From Hofstenia miamia (lineage: Eukaryota; Xenacoelomorpha; Acoela; Hofsteniidae), in assembly GCA_900660155.1 (NCBI GenBank), contig CABFPE010000236.1, positions 839,491 to 903,490 of the forward strand: 64,000 nucleotides of DNA. Direction: 5' to 3'. How positions within the stretch are numbered: position 1 is the first letter of the stretch; each line of letters opens with the position of its first letter. Under the pieces are notes generated by a model. The model did no database searches. It saw nothing but the letters and a program-made list of their open reading frames with translations, and had not been told where the DNA came from. The position numbers and the translations under genes were made by a program. Shown in pieces: positions 40,950 through 53,770 of the stretch.

Positions 40950-42600
40950 CCTTAGCAGCGAAGTAAACGTCATCTTAACTTTTTAGGGGTCGTTTCTGTC
41001 AAATGTACTGTTTCATGAGTTCAAAATGATTTAGCAGGAATATCTGCTGCAGGTGAAATTCTGAAAATGAAGAGGTCGACCTTGTTTCCTATCAAAGTCA
41101 TAAGTCCACTCAGTGATGAATCTACGGGGTATTTCGGGGGGTAGTTCCCCCTGGGGAAAAATAATAATTCCCCGGAACATCAGCATGACCTAATATACAA
41201 TGAGGCAGGTAGAGCTAATATGGGACTAGAATACATCTAGTAAAACACTTAGAAGTAATGCCATGCCCAATTTTTTTGTAATGCTCTAACACATTTGGCC
41301 AATTTCCTGACTGTAAACACTAATAGCCGCGTTTTGCTCTAGAAAGTTGTCCAGTTCAGCATTTGTTTCGGGTTTCAAATAAAGTACATATGAATGAAAT
41401 AACTCCCAGTGCTCCAATTGGTGAAATATATTGTTCTTGGAAATCTCTTAAAAAAAGGTGGATATATTAGTTTATTGGTCTTCAAAAACATCAATGATCT
41501 GTGTCAGATCATCAAAGTTACTACGGAGGTAAACAAAACGTACTGGAACCAAGTGCTCCTCTGTAAAAATACTAATTTTGCAAATACAAATAAATTTGTT
41601 TAGAAGCGGATGTACTCCAAGAACTAATGGATAAACTGATCGCATTAGTTTCCTCACATACCCAAATTTGGTATAGCAATTACAATTAAAGAAATGTTTT
41701 GATAAGGATCCTAAAATGGGCATACAATGGGTTGAATCAATAATGATTTAAATGCGCTGGTGCAGACTTGAATCCAAGAGTTTCTGCCCATGTCCATCTC
41801 TGGTTTCATCTGTGGAAATAGTCATAATAATGAAAAGATCAATGATTAATTCATATCATTTGAACAGAATGGAAATTGTTTGATCTGCAATTCTGTGGCT
41901 CATAGTTCATATATTTTCCTTAGTGGTAAGCTACAATATGGCTTGCTTTTATCATTAATTTGAAAGAAAAAAAATGCGCTAGATTAAAAGATTAAAAATT
42001 TCTCGCGAGCAGATGTGAATACGTACTATGCCAAAAAATATTTTAGAAAACCCGTGCTGTGCCGTGTTTAAAACGTCTTATACCTTGCAACCAAAACTAC
42101 GTGGCCTAATTGAGCTGCAGTCACTTAGTTGAAACCAGTACCCCCGGAATTTTAATCCTGGATTAAACTCTGAGCCCACTTCACACAAATGGATTTATTA
42201 TGCTTCAAATCACCAAGAAGTACAATATCTGTGCCTCCATCCTGCCATAGAGGTGTGAAATCAAATTGAAAATCCTACGAAATAATTTTAAGATGTAATT
42301 GCAAAGGCCGTCATTTTGTATAGTGTTGCCAAATGGCAACAAAACTATTTTAGCGAATTACAAAAGTGTGGGGTGCTATATAAAAGTTGTTAATATGCAA
42401 TAAATTTAGAAACAAGCTTATTCATCCTCATGATAGCTATAGTTGAATATCTAATTCAGCGGTAATTACTGAATCAGTGAGAAATTTTTTTAGAAATACA
42501 GCTTCTGCTGTTGCAGAATGTATTCCTAGCAACATTTCTTATATTTTAGGAATCGTAAAAATTTTTCTCGTCACAACAGAATTGTCAAAATTTGCCAACA
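40950..42600 (-). other. unrecognised coding-like segments
   Basis: Minus-strand frames with protein-like composition: MNVVDEIYMLANFDNSVVTR (about 42595), PLWQDGGTDIVLLGDLKHNK (about 42250), and an 83-residue frame at 41723-41472 (HFFNCNCYTKFGYVRKLMRS, LVPVRFVYLRSNFDDLTQII, VFEDQ then stop). I do not recognise the family. They could be exons of a host gene or pieces of one decayed element; no clear splice chain was found. Confidence 0.25.
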
Positions 42601-42726
42601 TGTAAATTTCATCAACAACATTCATAGCAATGCTCAATATGCGTTTTCACCATTCATATAGGTGTAGAATTATCGCGAAACCGTACTTTACGTTGATATA
42701 AATGTGAGCTCATGTACTTAGCGCTC

Positions 42727-42815
42727 ATGTATATATCTACATTTACATCTACATCTACATATATATTTACATATACACCTACATCTACATCTACATCTAT
42801 ATCTATATGCAGTAT
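42727..42815. repeat. hexanucleotide repeat (ACATCT)n
   Basis: Imperfect tandem copies of ACATCT mixed with ACATAT and ATATCT over about 90 bp. Confidence 0.8.
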
Positions 42816-44613
42816 ATATCAATAATTGTTTCTAAGCACAAAATATTATGCGAATATTTACTTTGCAAATGCAAAAAGTATTTCTGATGAAAATCTTAGA
42901 ATTTAATAAGAAATATTACGCCACCTAGTATCATGTAACATTATTAAAATTTGCTTAAGCTCTAAATAAAAGCAACTTCTATTTTATATTTCTATGAATT
43001 ATAGATCGACAGCATATTGAATGATGCCATAGTCTATTCATCCAAAAATATCTGCAACACGTTTTTTATTATTGCTACATGAGACTTATTTAATTTAAAA
43101 AATGCCTGAAAACGACCTTCCTTAGAAAGTGAAAATAAACTGGTAAAATTTGAATCTAAATTCTTCCAATTGCATACAAATCAAGAGAGTTAATCAATTT
43201 CATTTAGTATTATATTAGGTTTATTGGCAAAATAATGCATAATATGATGTAATCAGCTTAAAAAATATACAAGTTATATTTCCAAATATAACATCATGAT
43301 GATATTTTTGTCCATTTGCTGAGATTCCAATATATCTTTTCTTACTGCAAGTACCAATTTCATTCAGTTCTTCTGGGGCTTTCTATAGCATGGAACCAAT
43401 CATGGTTGGAACACGTCAGTAAAAACTCTCGAACTCGAATCGCTGCCTTCCATGTAACAGCTGGTCGAGTAAACAAATAGAAAAGTTGCAAGATCCCAAT
43501 TACTACAAAATCATATGAAATATGGTGATAAAACTGTGGAAAGGTGGTTTTCTGCTTATATTTGGATCTCACCCTGTTTCTGCGGCAAAAATTTTTGCAA
43601 GTGGGAAAACGGTTTTTAAAAATACTTTTTTAAATTGTAGGTTGACGAAGCATCCAGACCCGACTCTAACCAATCTGCCGGTCAAACCGACCCGTTTCCA
43701 TACATGGAGCAAATGATAAAAAATTTACATTTATTAAATTCACAACTATTCACAGCCTCAATTTACTTGACAAACAGAAAAAATCTTTCCAATAAAATCT
43801 TTGGGATGATTTTTTCCCAAAATTAATAACGCTTTGAAAATCCCAGCAAATCCTGTTAAGAACTTGGCAATTATTTAAAACATTCGTCTAGTTGAAGCGT
43901 ATGATATTTACTATACAGCTTTACTGCAAACGTCCATGTCGTATTATGCTAGTAGGCAATTATTCCACGCAGTTTGAACAAATGTAGGTCAAATATTGCG
44001 CATATTTGAATTTTATATCTAAATAATCGACTATGCAAGGATCTACCAAAAGATACATAACAGAGTTCTGACAACTAATTGAAGCAGTTTATGAGGAGTT
44101 CATTACAAATTAAGAGGATACTTTTGGCTATTAATAAGTGTAATTTTGAAAAGAAATTAGTTAAATTAGTTCGCTGAAGCATTTAATCGTTCGCAATTTT
44201 CTAAATGACACCGAAAACTTTTTTAAAAGAAAATTAAATATATTCATAAGTTTACGCAACGTTGATGTCATTCGATTTTGAATCCTGGGCCCTTCCTAAA
44301 CCAGGATATTCGAAATTCAACAAAGCAATTTCGAGCACAGTGCACACATCATCAAAAGTTGAATATTTTTTAATACAGGGCTGTCTTCATTATCTGTCTA
44401 TTCTCATAACATAACAGCGATACCTATGCCTACACAATAGAATTGGGGCATAGTGTATAGATGAATTGTACCATGACAAAACTTATGTAAACTGTTAATG
44501 ATAATACTTTATTAGAATAGTCCTCAGCTATAGATTCTCTAATATAAACAAAATTTAAACACTAGGACGAATTTTTACTTAAAGCCTTGAAAATTTGATC
44601 GTAAGTAATGAAT
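42816..44613. other. AT-rich intergenic DNA
   Basis: No gene supported. Short Asp/Pro-poor frames only; a GACCCGACTC...GACCCG stretch near 43660-43695 may be a transposon scrap. Confidence 0.4.
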
Positions 44614-44882
44614 TTAACTCTAGAATAATCTTGCTCTGACACAAGCACACTAACTGCCTTGCTAGTGACAATTGTCACTATTAAAAAAACCCCTAAAGTT
44701 TATTGCAAAAAGCATTATTTAAGAAACAATAGTATTTTAAAGAACAAGATATTTAATATATCAAAAATTCAAAGAAAGCGATATTCAAATAGCTTAAGGA
44801 CATAGACCTTCTGAATCAATTTTGTGAAGCCTATCTCTAACAAAAGTGACAATTGTCACTGGCAGGAGAGTTCTAGGGTAAA
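44614..44882. mobile_element. piggyBac-type MITE with paired 16-bp palindromes
   Basis: Left end TTAA + CTCTAGAA (44614-44625); right end inverted CCCTAGAA, followed by TAAA in place of TTAA (44879-44882). The perfect palindrome AGTGACAATTGTCACT occurs near each end, at 44664-44679 and 44845-44860. About 265 bp, non-coding. Confidence 0.65.
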
Positions 44883-46670
44883 AGCATTACTTCTGCAAAG
44901 CAAATATTCAGCGAATAAGTTCAAGTAGGAAAGAATCTAAGACTCCATATTCTGTCATCTGCTAGAAGTATATTAACTTTTGTAAATGACGGTTCCACAT
45001 CTCCACTCGAAGATTGAGTCTTTTGTGAGATCATTCTCTTTGCACAAGGGAAACAGCTGAAATTGACTGCATTTATTGACTTTCATTCAAAAAATTGACT
45101 TAGCGATACATTTTTACCAAAAAATAACATTGTTGATCGTCCGTAGTAAAAAATACACTGAAATAGCCCACTTAGATTTTATTGACTTTATAATTGCCCT
45201 AGTAAACATCCGTTCAGGCATCAGACATAACCGTACATGTGATTTCACAATGTCAGAATGAATTAGTAAGTAGATATTTATGTAAAGGAACTGGTAAAAA
45301 AAATTGTAGAATAATATTTATGAAATGTTCAGTATTATGCAGAAATTCATTATTAAAAAATATATAAAACTACTTCTTCAATGACGCTGTAGGTGTAATA
45401 TTGTGTGCATTTTAATGGTTGGGGCAATAAATAAAATTTATTTTAAAATAATTTTAAACGCAGCAAGATTAATTAAAGCTAATTATTCAAAACTACTTAA
45501 ATTTATTGCCTTATAAATAATTTCAATGGCTGCGATCCGCAATTTTGTTATAATTCAATAAAATTAGCTGTTATTAAATACCACTAAAAATTTAATTATT
45601 ATCTTCTATTTCCAACTCCTCTTTCTTCTATTGTCAGTGCGTTTACAATAAATGTTACACCAATAATGAAATTTTAGTTACGATATTGAATAATCGTAGT
45701 GAAGTTCCATTTCAATACAACACAATATTTTCTAAAAAATTCATTTAAGACTTCTACACAATTACATGCTTGCTGGTGACTAAAATGTATATTGCCAGAG
45801 ACATTTAATATTTGAATAAACCCATTATATTAAATATCCCATATTATATATATGTTCCAATAAAATGTGAGATTACAAATTTCGTGAAATCTCTAAAATT
45901 TAGATAGTCTTTTATTTACCCTATTTAAAAAAAGGTGGAGCAGACTTGGATTTTTTAGCCCAAGCCCATCTATAACCCGTTTTTGCAAATAATTTAAACA
46001 ATAAAAATGCTTTATACACAATTTCTGATTTTTTCATCTAATCAGTTGAATGTTATAAGTAGTCTATGTGAAGTGATTTCTTGTTTGGTGAAGATAAGGT
46101 TATCTCCAGACTGAAAGAAGAATATATATGCAGTTGAAGTACGGGACACAATTTTTACCTAATTTTACAAAACAATGCATTTCAAATAATTTTCACGAAT
46201 ATTATCAGTTTCTCTATATATTTTTTATTTTTCGATAGTTTTGTTTTTATTTTCGGTAACAATAATCATTGGATTAAATTTGCGGGCCAACTATGCCCAA
46301 GCTAAAACAACTTTGGGTTGCGGATCAGGTCAAATTCTCAGAAAATATGTTGCTCTGAGCAGTAGACTATTCTCAAATCACGAAAGAATTGCTAGCTATT
46401 GTTACATGGATGTACTCATTTTAATCAATAGAATGCCCTGCAATTCAGGCTTACAACCCCGCATACAGAGACTTTGCCATTCTTCAGAAATACAAGACCT
46501 TTAAAAGGGCATGCTAACCCGGAAAAAAGATAGGAAAGAGTTGGCCTCATTCTTTCAAAAGTAAACTGTTTTGTATGGTAAAGGACTATACTATTCGTTA
46601 CCACACGTCTCCACTGGTATGCAAAATGTAAATTTTTCTCGATTCGCTTTCGGATTTGAGTTAGATCCGC
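44883..46670. other. AT-rich intergenic DNA
   Basis: No gene, RNA gene or complete repeat recognised. Confidence 0.4.
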
Positions 46671-46877
46671 GGTGTTATTTTCGATTTCCCACTTGAACAG
46701 GTTGACAGGCAAACAACCCAGCCTCGCGCACACCGACTACAGACGATACTGGCTTCCACGATTTTTGAACACGTATAATTCAACTTTATTCTCGAATCAC
46801 CAAATACGTTCTGTCTTTTACAACTTTGAATTGTAAACATTAAACAACTAATTAATTCTATAACACCGCCTAACACT
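46671..46877 (-). mobile_element. possible solo LTR fossil
   Basis: A 207-bp GC-richer segment bounded by TGTTA...TAACA on either strand, with an AATAAA inside when read on the minus strand. No internal retroelement genes adjoin it and no target duplication is clear. An old fragment; family not assignable. Confidence 0.3.
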
Positions 46878-47229
46878 ATTCACATTACATAATGGTAGGA
46901 GTATTTACCTCTTTCAAATACAATCATCTTTTTGGACAAAATACATTGTATTCTTAACAAAAAATATGTTTGACCAATTTTAGACTTGCAAAGAAATTTT
47001 TATTACTATCGTAGTATCTTATGATCAAAGATAGCATCGAATGATGCATGAGAGACATTAGAAGTAACCATATTGGTACAAAATGTTCGGGATTAGATGA
47101 AATATGATGGTATATTGCTCTTGTGAGTTCTTTTCCTAGTGTTAAAGATTGCCCTATCTAGTATAGGTACCAAATTTCTCTGAATCTATGGCGATTAATA
47201 CATCCACATATCCACATATGACCTCGATG

Positions 47230-48150
47230 ATATCAACCAGGTTGTTCAAGATATTGATTGTTTGCCACTCCTTTTGATACTCTGACCTATCTATTAAAGT
47301 TAAAAGACAAAAAAGCAACGGGGAATACAGTAAATTGTACTTTAATTGATATGACTTCCATTAAAATGGAAAATAGCTCAAGTCTTACCTTTACCAAAGA
47401 TTCCCCATCCAGGTACTCTAAGGTCCCGAATTATCGGGACCCCCCCGAAACTTGATTTGGCTTTAAAATAGCTTAACCCCTCCGTTTTTTTATTTGCAGA
47501 TTTTTTTTTAGAAAAGCTGTTTTATTATATTTGTTTAGTTACATCAAAAAATTGCAGTTGAATGTTAATAATATTGTACAAATGTGAACATTAGATTAGG
47601 ATTAATTGAGTATTACGTTACTCAGACACCTGGATAATTTAAAAGAGACCCCAATAATTTAGACAACCTCGTTTTTGACATGAAAAAATATTTTAAAATC
47701 GCTGACCCCTCTTAATTAGGAACCTCAGAGTATTTATGATTTGCATCCTATGTCATTACTATCTATCCCTGCTAAATTTTTGGAATGGGTGATATTAATG
47801 TTTACTAAGACTGATACTTTGCGTACGCTTAACAATTCACAATATGTTTATGTCGAAAATCACAGAAATTATACTAATATTTGTAGTGGACAACATAACT
47901 CGCCACTTGAATAATTGATTTTTCCAAAGTCTTTGATAGCATTGGACATGATTTATTAATAAAAAATCTTAACAAGATGAAGTTACCTCACAATTTTGTT
48001 ATTCTCATTCAAGATTATCTTAAAAACATGTATTTTCGAATCAGATTTGTGCGATAATTATAGTAATTATTATCTGATCCAATGTGGCGTGCCTCAAGAG
48101 TCCCTTTTAGGACGGACCTCTCCTTTTCTATTTATTCTTGCACTGTTGAA
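47230..48150 (+). mobile_element. old LINE (RT) remnant
   Basis: Degenerate RT in several frames: LKDKKATGNTVN, LPKIPHPGTL interrupted by a 305-bp DNA element, then YDLHPMSLLSIPAKFLEWV, SKVFDSIGHDLLIKNLNK, and CGVPQESLLGRTSPFLFIL at about 48090-48145. Jockey/CR1-group; dead. Confidence 0.7.
47421..47725. mobile_element. Tigger/pogo-like MITE inserted in the LINE remnant
   Basis: Ends AGGTCCCGAATTA (47421) and, inverted, AGGTTCCTAATTA (47725), 11/13 identical. The left flank is TA, the right flank CA (a degraded TA duplication). The left end contains GTCCCGA-ATTA-TCGGGAC, a 7-bp perfect stem typical of pogo-like termini. The RT reading of the host remnant continues on both sides. Confidence 0.6.
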
Positions 48151-49257
48151 TTATTAAAGGAACGGGGTATTAATATTGAATACTTTCTTAAGTTTTTTGA
48201 CTTACTGTCACCTTCAGTTTTACTTTTATTCATGAAGGATTATATAAACCAGGTATAGAATGAATACACAAACCGCTTGTAGGGCCTATATATAAGGCGT
48301 GTCAATATATAGGTTGCCGTTTAAAATATCTGAGCAATTTGAGAACATATTGAAATAAAATATTGAGTATATTAACTATTGAAAATAAGCTAATTGAACT
48401 TCACCACACTTTTCCTAACATTGGGAAGCCCTGTTATTGCATGATGAATGTCAGCAACTTCCAAATTGTTGTTGACGATCATCAAGGTGCCATTGATACC
48501 TTCCTCATTTCGAAATCACCTTCCTCGATTAAAGGTAGAAACAAGTACATATTACGTTTCTGCAAAACCAAATTTTGGTCAAAATAGTATGCTGTGAGAA
48601 AATGGGACTTTTAGACTAGAAAATTTCATGGGACTGGGACCGAATCTAGTGGGACTAAATGCGACTGAAATCAAGAAAATGCTGGTCTCTGAGACCCTAG
48701 CACACATCACAAGGACTCAAATCGGGCAAAGTAAGGTTGGTGGCTCAGCACTTTCCCCTTTGCAAACCCTTGCACAACACTTGTCTCGATGAGAGGTTTG
48801 ACATTGTTGTGAAGAAGGATTCCACTTGCAGCAAGAATATCGGGTTGGTTTCTTATTATTGCAGGACACACTTTCTTTTGAAGCACCAACTAGTGGCAGG
48901 TTCAATCAAGTAGGACACCACAATAATCAAAGAAAAAAATATTGTGCACTTTTAAACCAAATTGGCTGTGTGTAACTGCAATCGGCTGTCATTTTTCAGG
49001 GAGTCACACCCACTTTCTTACTGTCTGAATTAAAGTAGTTTTGTCTATTCCAACACAGTCAGAAATTGAGTATGAATGTCCATTGCATGAGCATCCAATG
49101 CCAACATAAGTTAAATGATGACACCAACATAATACTAAGTGTGGTAGAAAACGGATATATCAACAAAAGCCAAAATAAAAGATCGAATTTAAAGCTAATT
49201 TTAAGTGTTACATGTTAACAATGGTCTTGTCAAAATGATTCTAGTTCAACAGTTTAG

Positions 49258-49288
<31 letters not shown>

Positions 49289-51684
49289 TATGAATGAAAA
49301 CTATATAGTTTGTGTTTGGTGAAACGGTTTAAAAACAGATAAATATTTATTTAAATTTTAATAAAAGAGACAGGTCCCAACTGCTTCTCTCTAGCTTTGA
49401 TTTCCTTGACTCATATCATAAACATTGCAAAGAGTTTCTGGAAGGGCATGCCCAACCAATAAAGTTTTAGGTGAAATAGGGAAAACTAGTGATTAATAAA
49501 AATTGACAGTTCAAAATTCAGGTAATCCAAAACTTTTTTAGAAAAAAATATAAAGAAAACGAAGTCTTTTAAACATGTGTTATGAACATATTTTTTTTTC
49601 AGAGCATATTTTCAGCCAACCCTGTTTGACAGAATGAACTGCAAATTTTTAACAGTCAATAAATATGTTAAAACCGAGAAAGATAATTTGATTGAACAAT
49701 TTTCAGAAGTTACTGCTAATATCATAGGCAATCTTGAAATCAATATTGTAAACCCATGATGACATAAAATAAATGAGAATGTAATAGAATGGAGAAAAAA
49801 TCATTCCTATATGAAATCTTTTGCAGATTTTGTGCAAAGGATTCAGTTGAATAGCATAAAAATGATATCTTTCCTACATCATTTCCAGTCCTGGTCCGGT
49901 ATCTGGTCCCACGGGACCAAGAACACACTGAGTTTTTTTAACTCGATTATCAGTTAGTTTTTTTATTGGAATTGCTTTGATTTTTAGATGTTTTGCATTT
50001 TACCTTAGCGGTACCAATACTACCAAGACTACGGCTAGATACGGGGACTAAGTTTTAGAAACAAAACTGGCACCGAGACTAAGGCCACGACCAAAAAATG
50101 TTAGGTCCCGGAAAACTCTAGTGCAAATGACGTACACATAGTTCCCACTTAAAATTGACATATATAGATAATCTGGAAGAAATACCCAAACATGAAATTA
50201 ATTCTTCACGTTGTTTCAAAATGCCTTGTAATTTATACATTTGCATGTTAAAATCCCATTAAATTTTTATTTAATGTGTAGAAAACGTAGAAGAAATATT
50301 TCATTAAAATGGGGACATTTTTGGATTTATGGTCGAAATTAAATCAGTTGATAGAATATTTTTCGTGAAAAAGACTGTTAAAAATAACTATCGAAAATCG
50401 TTAACTCTCTTTTAAACCGCACAACCACAATGAATCCATAGACGTGATTTTGTAGGAATTCTTTCAATACATGTATTTCGCTGAATTATTCTCTCGACTT
50501 TCTCGACTTTAATTATTTCGTCCCTAATGATAAATTCGAGCGTTTCCAATTCAAATCTATTTAAAGACTTCTGGGCGCCGCGTAATTTGTAAATTAATTG
50601 GAATCGAAGCGGCGGTATCTGATGCGCAGAAATTGGCTAAATTTGTAGAATTGGGCTTGTTTGTCCATGGTTCACCCTCTAATATCATTTTCCAAATTAC
50701 AACTACATTGTTACCGGGCAATTGATGCAGATAATTTGCAACCCGTGCTTTCCTCGCGCACGATTAGCTTTCTATCTTTACTTTCTCACCAATTGCCTTT
50801 TGTTAATGAGAGCTCGCTGACCCAAGTAGAAAAATTCTATCGCTACAACCAAATTATTAAAATATCATTAAATTCCTTTTCTGGAGCAATTAATTTTTTT
50901 AATTAGTAAAGATATAATTAATTTTGCTTAACTGGCTCTGTTAAATTTTTTCCACTTGATGAGAGCTTCGATTTAATTTTTTCCACTTCTTTACACAAAA
51001 GCCCACTCTTATTTTTAATTGACTTCTTCAGTTTTATAATAAGAAAATGTAACTGCGTCGTTCGATTTTATTCTTTACATATTTTTCACAAATATCATTT
51101 GCATGTTTTAATGGGATCGAATGGATTTCCCGCTGCTAAATTTAGCAACGAAGTTGCAATTCTAGAATATCACAAATTAAGCCTTTTCAAAATTATACTT
51201 AAAATGAAATTAATCATAAATTTAAACAAATCAAGCCTTGAATATGAAATTAAGTGCCATTGGGTTTATTATTTGAATGAATCTTAAATATTCAATAATT
51301 CCCTAACATATTTTTACCCTGCTAGATTTGCAGTAACTATAAATTCATTGTATCAAACCCAGGTACCCATTGAGAAGGCCATTCAATAAATATCAATGAG
51401 AATATTCTCAATCACGTTGCAAGCTATTTTTGATTTTAGAATCTGGATTCATCTGCGCAATTGCTAGAGAAGAGATATTGCTCCATAGATACTTGTATTG
51501 GTTTCAGATAATTTTAAATTTGATAATTACATTGCTTAGTGGCCTGTTACTACGGAAATCTGTAATAGGTTTTCAAAATCTTAGGAAATCCAGTCAGATT
51601 GAATTCTATTAGGCCCCTAGTGTTTTCTATGATGTGTAGACGTGATGAAAATTCAATAGCCAGAAAATATGGAATCCATATGGA
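48151..51684. other. intergenic DNA with GGGAC-type repeat scraps
   Basis: No gene supported. (TA)n at 49259-49285. Scraps rich in GGGAC/GGTCCC lie at 48603-48705 and 49890-50115 and may be ends of decayed DNA elements. 50410-50830 is non-repetitive, less AT-biased and contains several TAAT cores. Confidence 0.35.
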
Positions 51685-51912
51685 CAGGAGCGTACGCAGG
51701 ATTTTCTGACGGGGGGGAAACATCATCGTCATTACCCAATGCGGGGCGAAGCCCCGAAAATTTTCGAAAATATTGAGAAAATAGACCCTAAAAAATGCAT
51801 TTCAAGATCCTAGATTTTAAATTTTTCAATTTTTTACAAAAATTTTTTTGATTTATCCAGTAAAAATCAAATTTGGAAACCTGACGGGGGGACATCCCTG
51901 CGTACGCCACTG
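51685..51912. mobile_element. hAT-type MITE with perfect 8-bp target duplication
   Basis: 228 bp. Left end CAGGAGCGTACGCAGG, right end inverted CAGTGGCGTACGCAGG. Flanked by CATATGGA at 51677-51684 and 51913-51920. Interior has a GGGGGGG run and a GCGGGGCGAAGCCCCG hairpin; non-coding. Confidence 0.9.
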
Positions 51913-52394
51913 CATATGGAAAACCTGTGCTCCTAGAAAGTAGAATTGCATTTAGTAATTTTGATCACAAAGATGTGCATGGGTTTTAAGTAATCAGCGA
52001 TATTAATTTGGAATAAATTCAGGAGATTTTTATATTGAAGAATAATTTCCCAAGTGCATTTGATACTCTGCTTGACTTTCAGACTTCATTGAAGTGAAAT
52101 TCTGATATTTAAGAGTATATTATACAGTTTCCAATTCAAGCACTTGTTGAAGACGCGTGGATTACAAAACTTAGATCATGGACCTCGGATGTATACTGTA
52201 CTCAAATAATATTACATTTACAATTACAAAAACTTGTTATTATTTAAATTGCATCAATGTAGGTTACAAAATATTTTTGCTTAAAAGTTATTTGAATAAA
52301 ATAATACAAAAATTTGCATAATAAAAATTCAATTAGAAGTTTATTATAAATTTCTATAATTGTATGTATTTTGTACATGTTTTTGTAGATATTT

Positions 52395-52977
52395 ATTTAA
52401 AATTTTAATTGTATGCAAACTTAAAATTATTTTTTCATAGGTTTACACAAAATATTCAATTTGTAAAATTTTTTCCTTCTTGCTTTAGTATTGTCAGATT
52501 TAACAGCAATATCAAGTTTTGGAGCAGTTTGTCGCCCAAAATCTATAATGGTTTGATTATTCTGACTTTCCTGGCGCGATTCAAGTCCTCAAGTGTTTCT
52601 TGATCAATACTAGTTTACTAAAAGATCTTTCAGGAAATGCTACCCTGACGGTAGTGGTCAAGAACAAAAGACATGCAGATATAGTTTCAGGAAAGGGACT
52701 ACGCTATCCTACATCCATTAAAAGTTGCAAGAAATCAGCAATGGTAATAAGATCCCCAAGCTGTGTTGAAAACTCTAGTTTGACTGGCTGTATTTTTCTG
52801 ATAAATTCTTCTGAATATTTCGTTCTTGTACTTGACACGGGGTTGGCGTTGGCTGGTGCAATGTCTATTTCTTCAAATGACAATGCAGCCTCTATCTTTG
52901 GAAAGGAATTGGAAAACCTTAACTGCATTTTTCTATTCCAGCAAAGCACCCTTGAAGTTGCAAAATAGCAGTGCCTA
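52395..52977 (-). pseudogene. hAT-type transposase C-terminal remnant (ZMYM1/DUF4371-like)
   Basis: Minus-strand frame with SFPKIEAALSFEEIDIAPAN and LEFSTQLGDLITIADFLQLL. After a stop comes SACLLFLTTTVRVAFPERSF followed by SKLVLIKKHLRT, matching the hAT dimerisation block (family: VTSASAERSFSKLKLIKTYLR). A further frame adds KARRKKF. At least one stop and one frame change break it. The upstream side is cut by a piggyBac-type MITE (52978-53199). Confidence 0.7.
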
Positions 52978-53199
52978 TTAACACTAGAAAGACGAATTGT
53001 GTCAAAATTGACCCCAATTAGAATTTTGTTTACTTGTGTATGCATTCATTAAAAACAACAGCAGATATATGCACTACCAAATAAACTGAAAATCCATTTA
53101 AATTTGCATGTATATTTTTTTTCATTTTTTACATAATATTCTATTTTGAAATGTTGCATGAAAAAGAATCACAAGGAGCAATGGTCTTTCTAGTGTTAA
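52978..53199. mobile_element. piggyBac-type MITE, exact TTAA duplication
   Basis: 222 bp with TTAA at each end. Including TTAA, the outer 16 bp (TTAACACTAGAAAGAC) are identical in inverse orientation at both ends. Non-coding. Inserted at the end of the hAT transposase remnant. Confidence 0.9.
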
Positions 53200-53770
53200 C
53201 GGGTGATCAATAAAAATCTGCAGTAAAATTGGAATTATAATAATTTAAACTTTAATGATTTATTATTGACACAAGAAAGTCATATGATCACTAAATTATT
53301 TTGTCATTTTATTATGCAAGCCTTAAACGAACTGCTGCACAGAGAATTAATTATTAGTTACAAAAGAAGTCATTCGATCCATAGTAGTTATGGAGTTGCA
53401 AAATATTTCAAAGAGCTAAATTTTTCAGAGATAACAACTTATTCTGTGTTGAAAAATTATGATGAGAATGGCGCGGTTGAAAAGAAGCATGGTTCTGGAA
53501 GAAAAGCTGTAAAAATGCAGGAAAGGACTGTTCAAGAACTGGTGAACGACGCACTTTCTGAAAAGACATTCACAAAGAGATTTAGCCAAGAAATATAATA
53601 TAAGTCAGCCTTATGTAAACCATATTTTGAGTGACGACGTGCATGCCTTGAAAAAACATAAAATTCCAGGTTGTCTACCTCTTCTCTTACGAAATTTCAG
53701 TGACCAATCTGGAGCCCATGGCACAGCAAGAGCTCTTGAAAACGCAAGTAAGCTGCCATTGGAATGAGAG
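53200..53770 (+). pseudogene. Tc1/mariner-type transposase remnant (N-terminal)
   Basis: A frame to 53598 encodes SYGVAKYFKELNFSEITTYS, then VLKNYDENGAVEKKHGSGRK and a VQELVNDALSEK stretch: a helix-turn-helix and linker of IS630/Tc1/mariner transposases. Another frame continues ISQPYVNHILSDDVHALKKH with KIPG, the second helix-turn-helix. The catalytic domain is missing. The sequence GGGTGATCAATAAAAATC at 53201 may be its terminus. Confidence 0.6.

Noticed and set aside
48603-50115. One element bounded by GGGAC/GGTCCC-rich ends
   Set aside because: The two scraps do not form a clear inverted pair; probably separate fragments.
52600-52968. 122-codon plus-strand frame as a gene
   Set aside because: It is the antisense shadow of the hAT transposase remnant, whose minus-strand reading shows the conserved ERSFSKL-type block.
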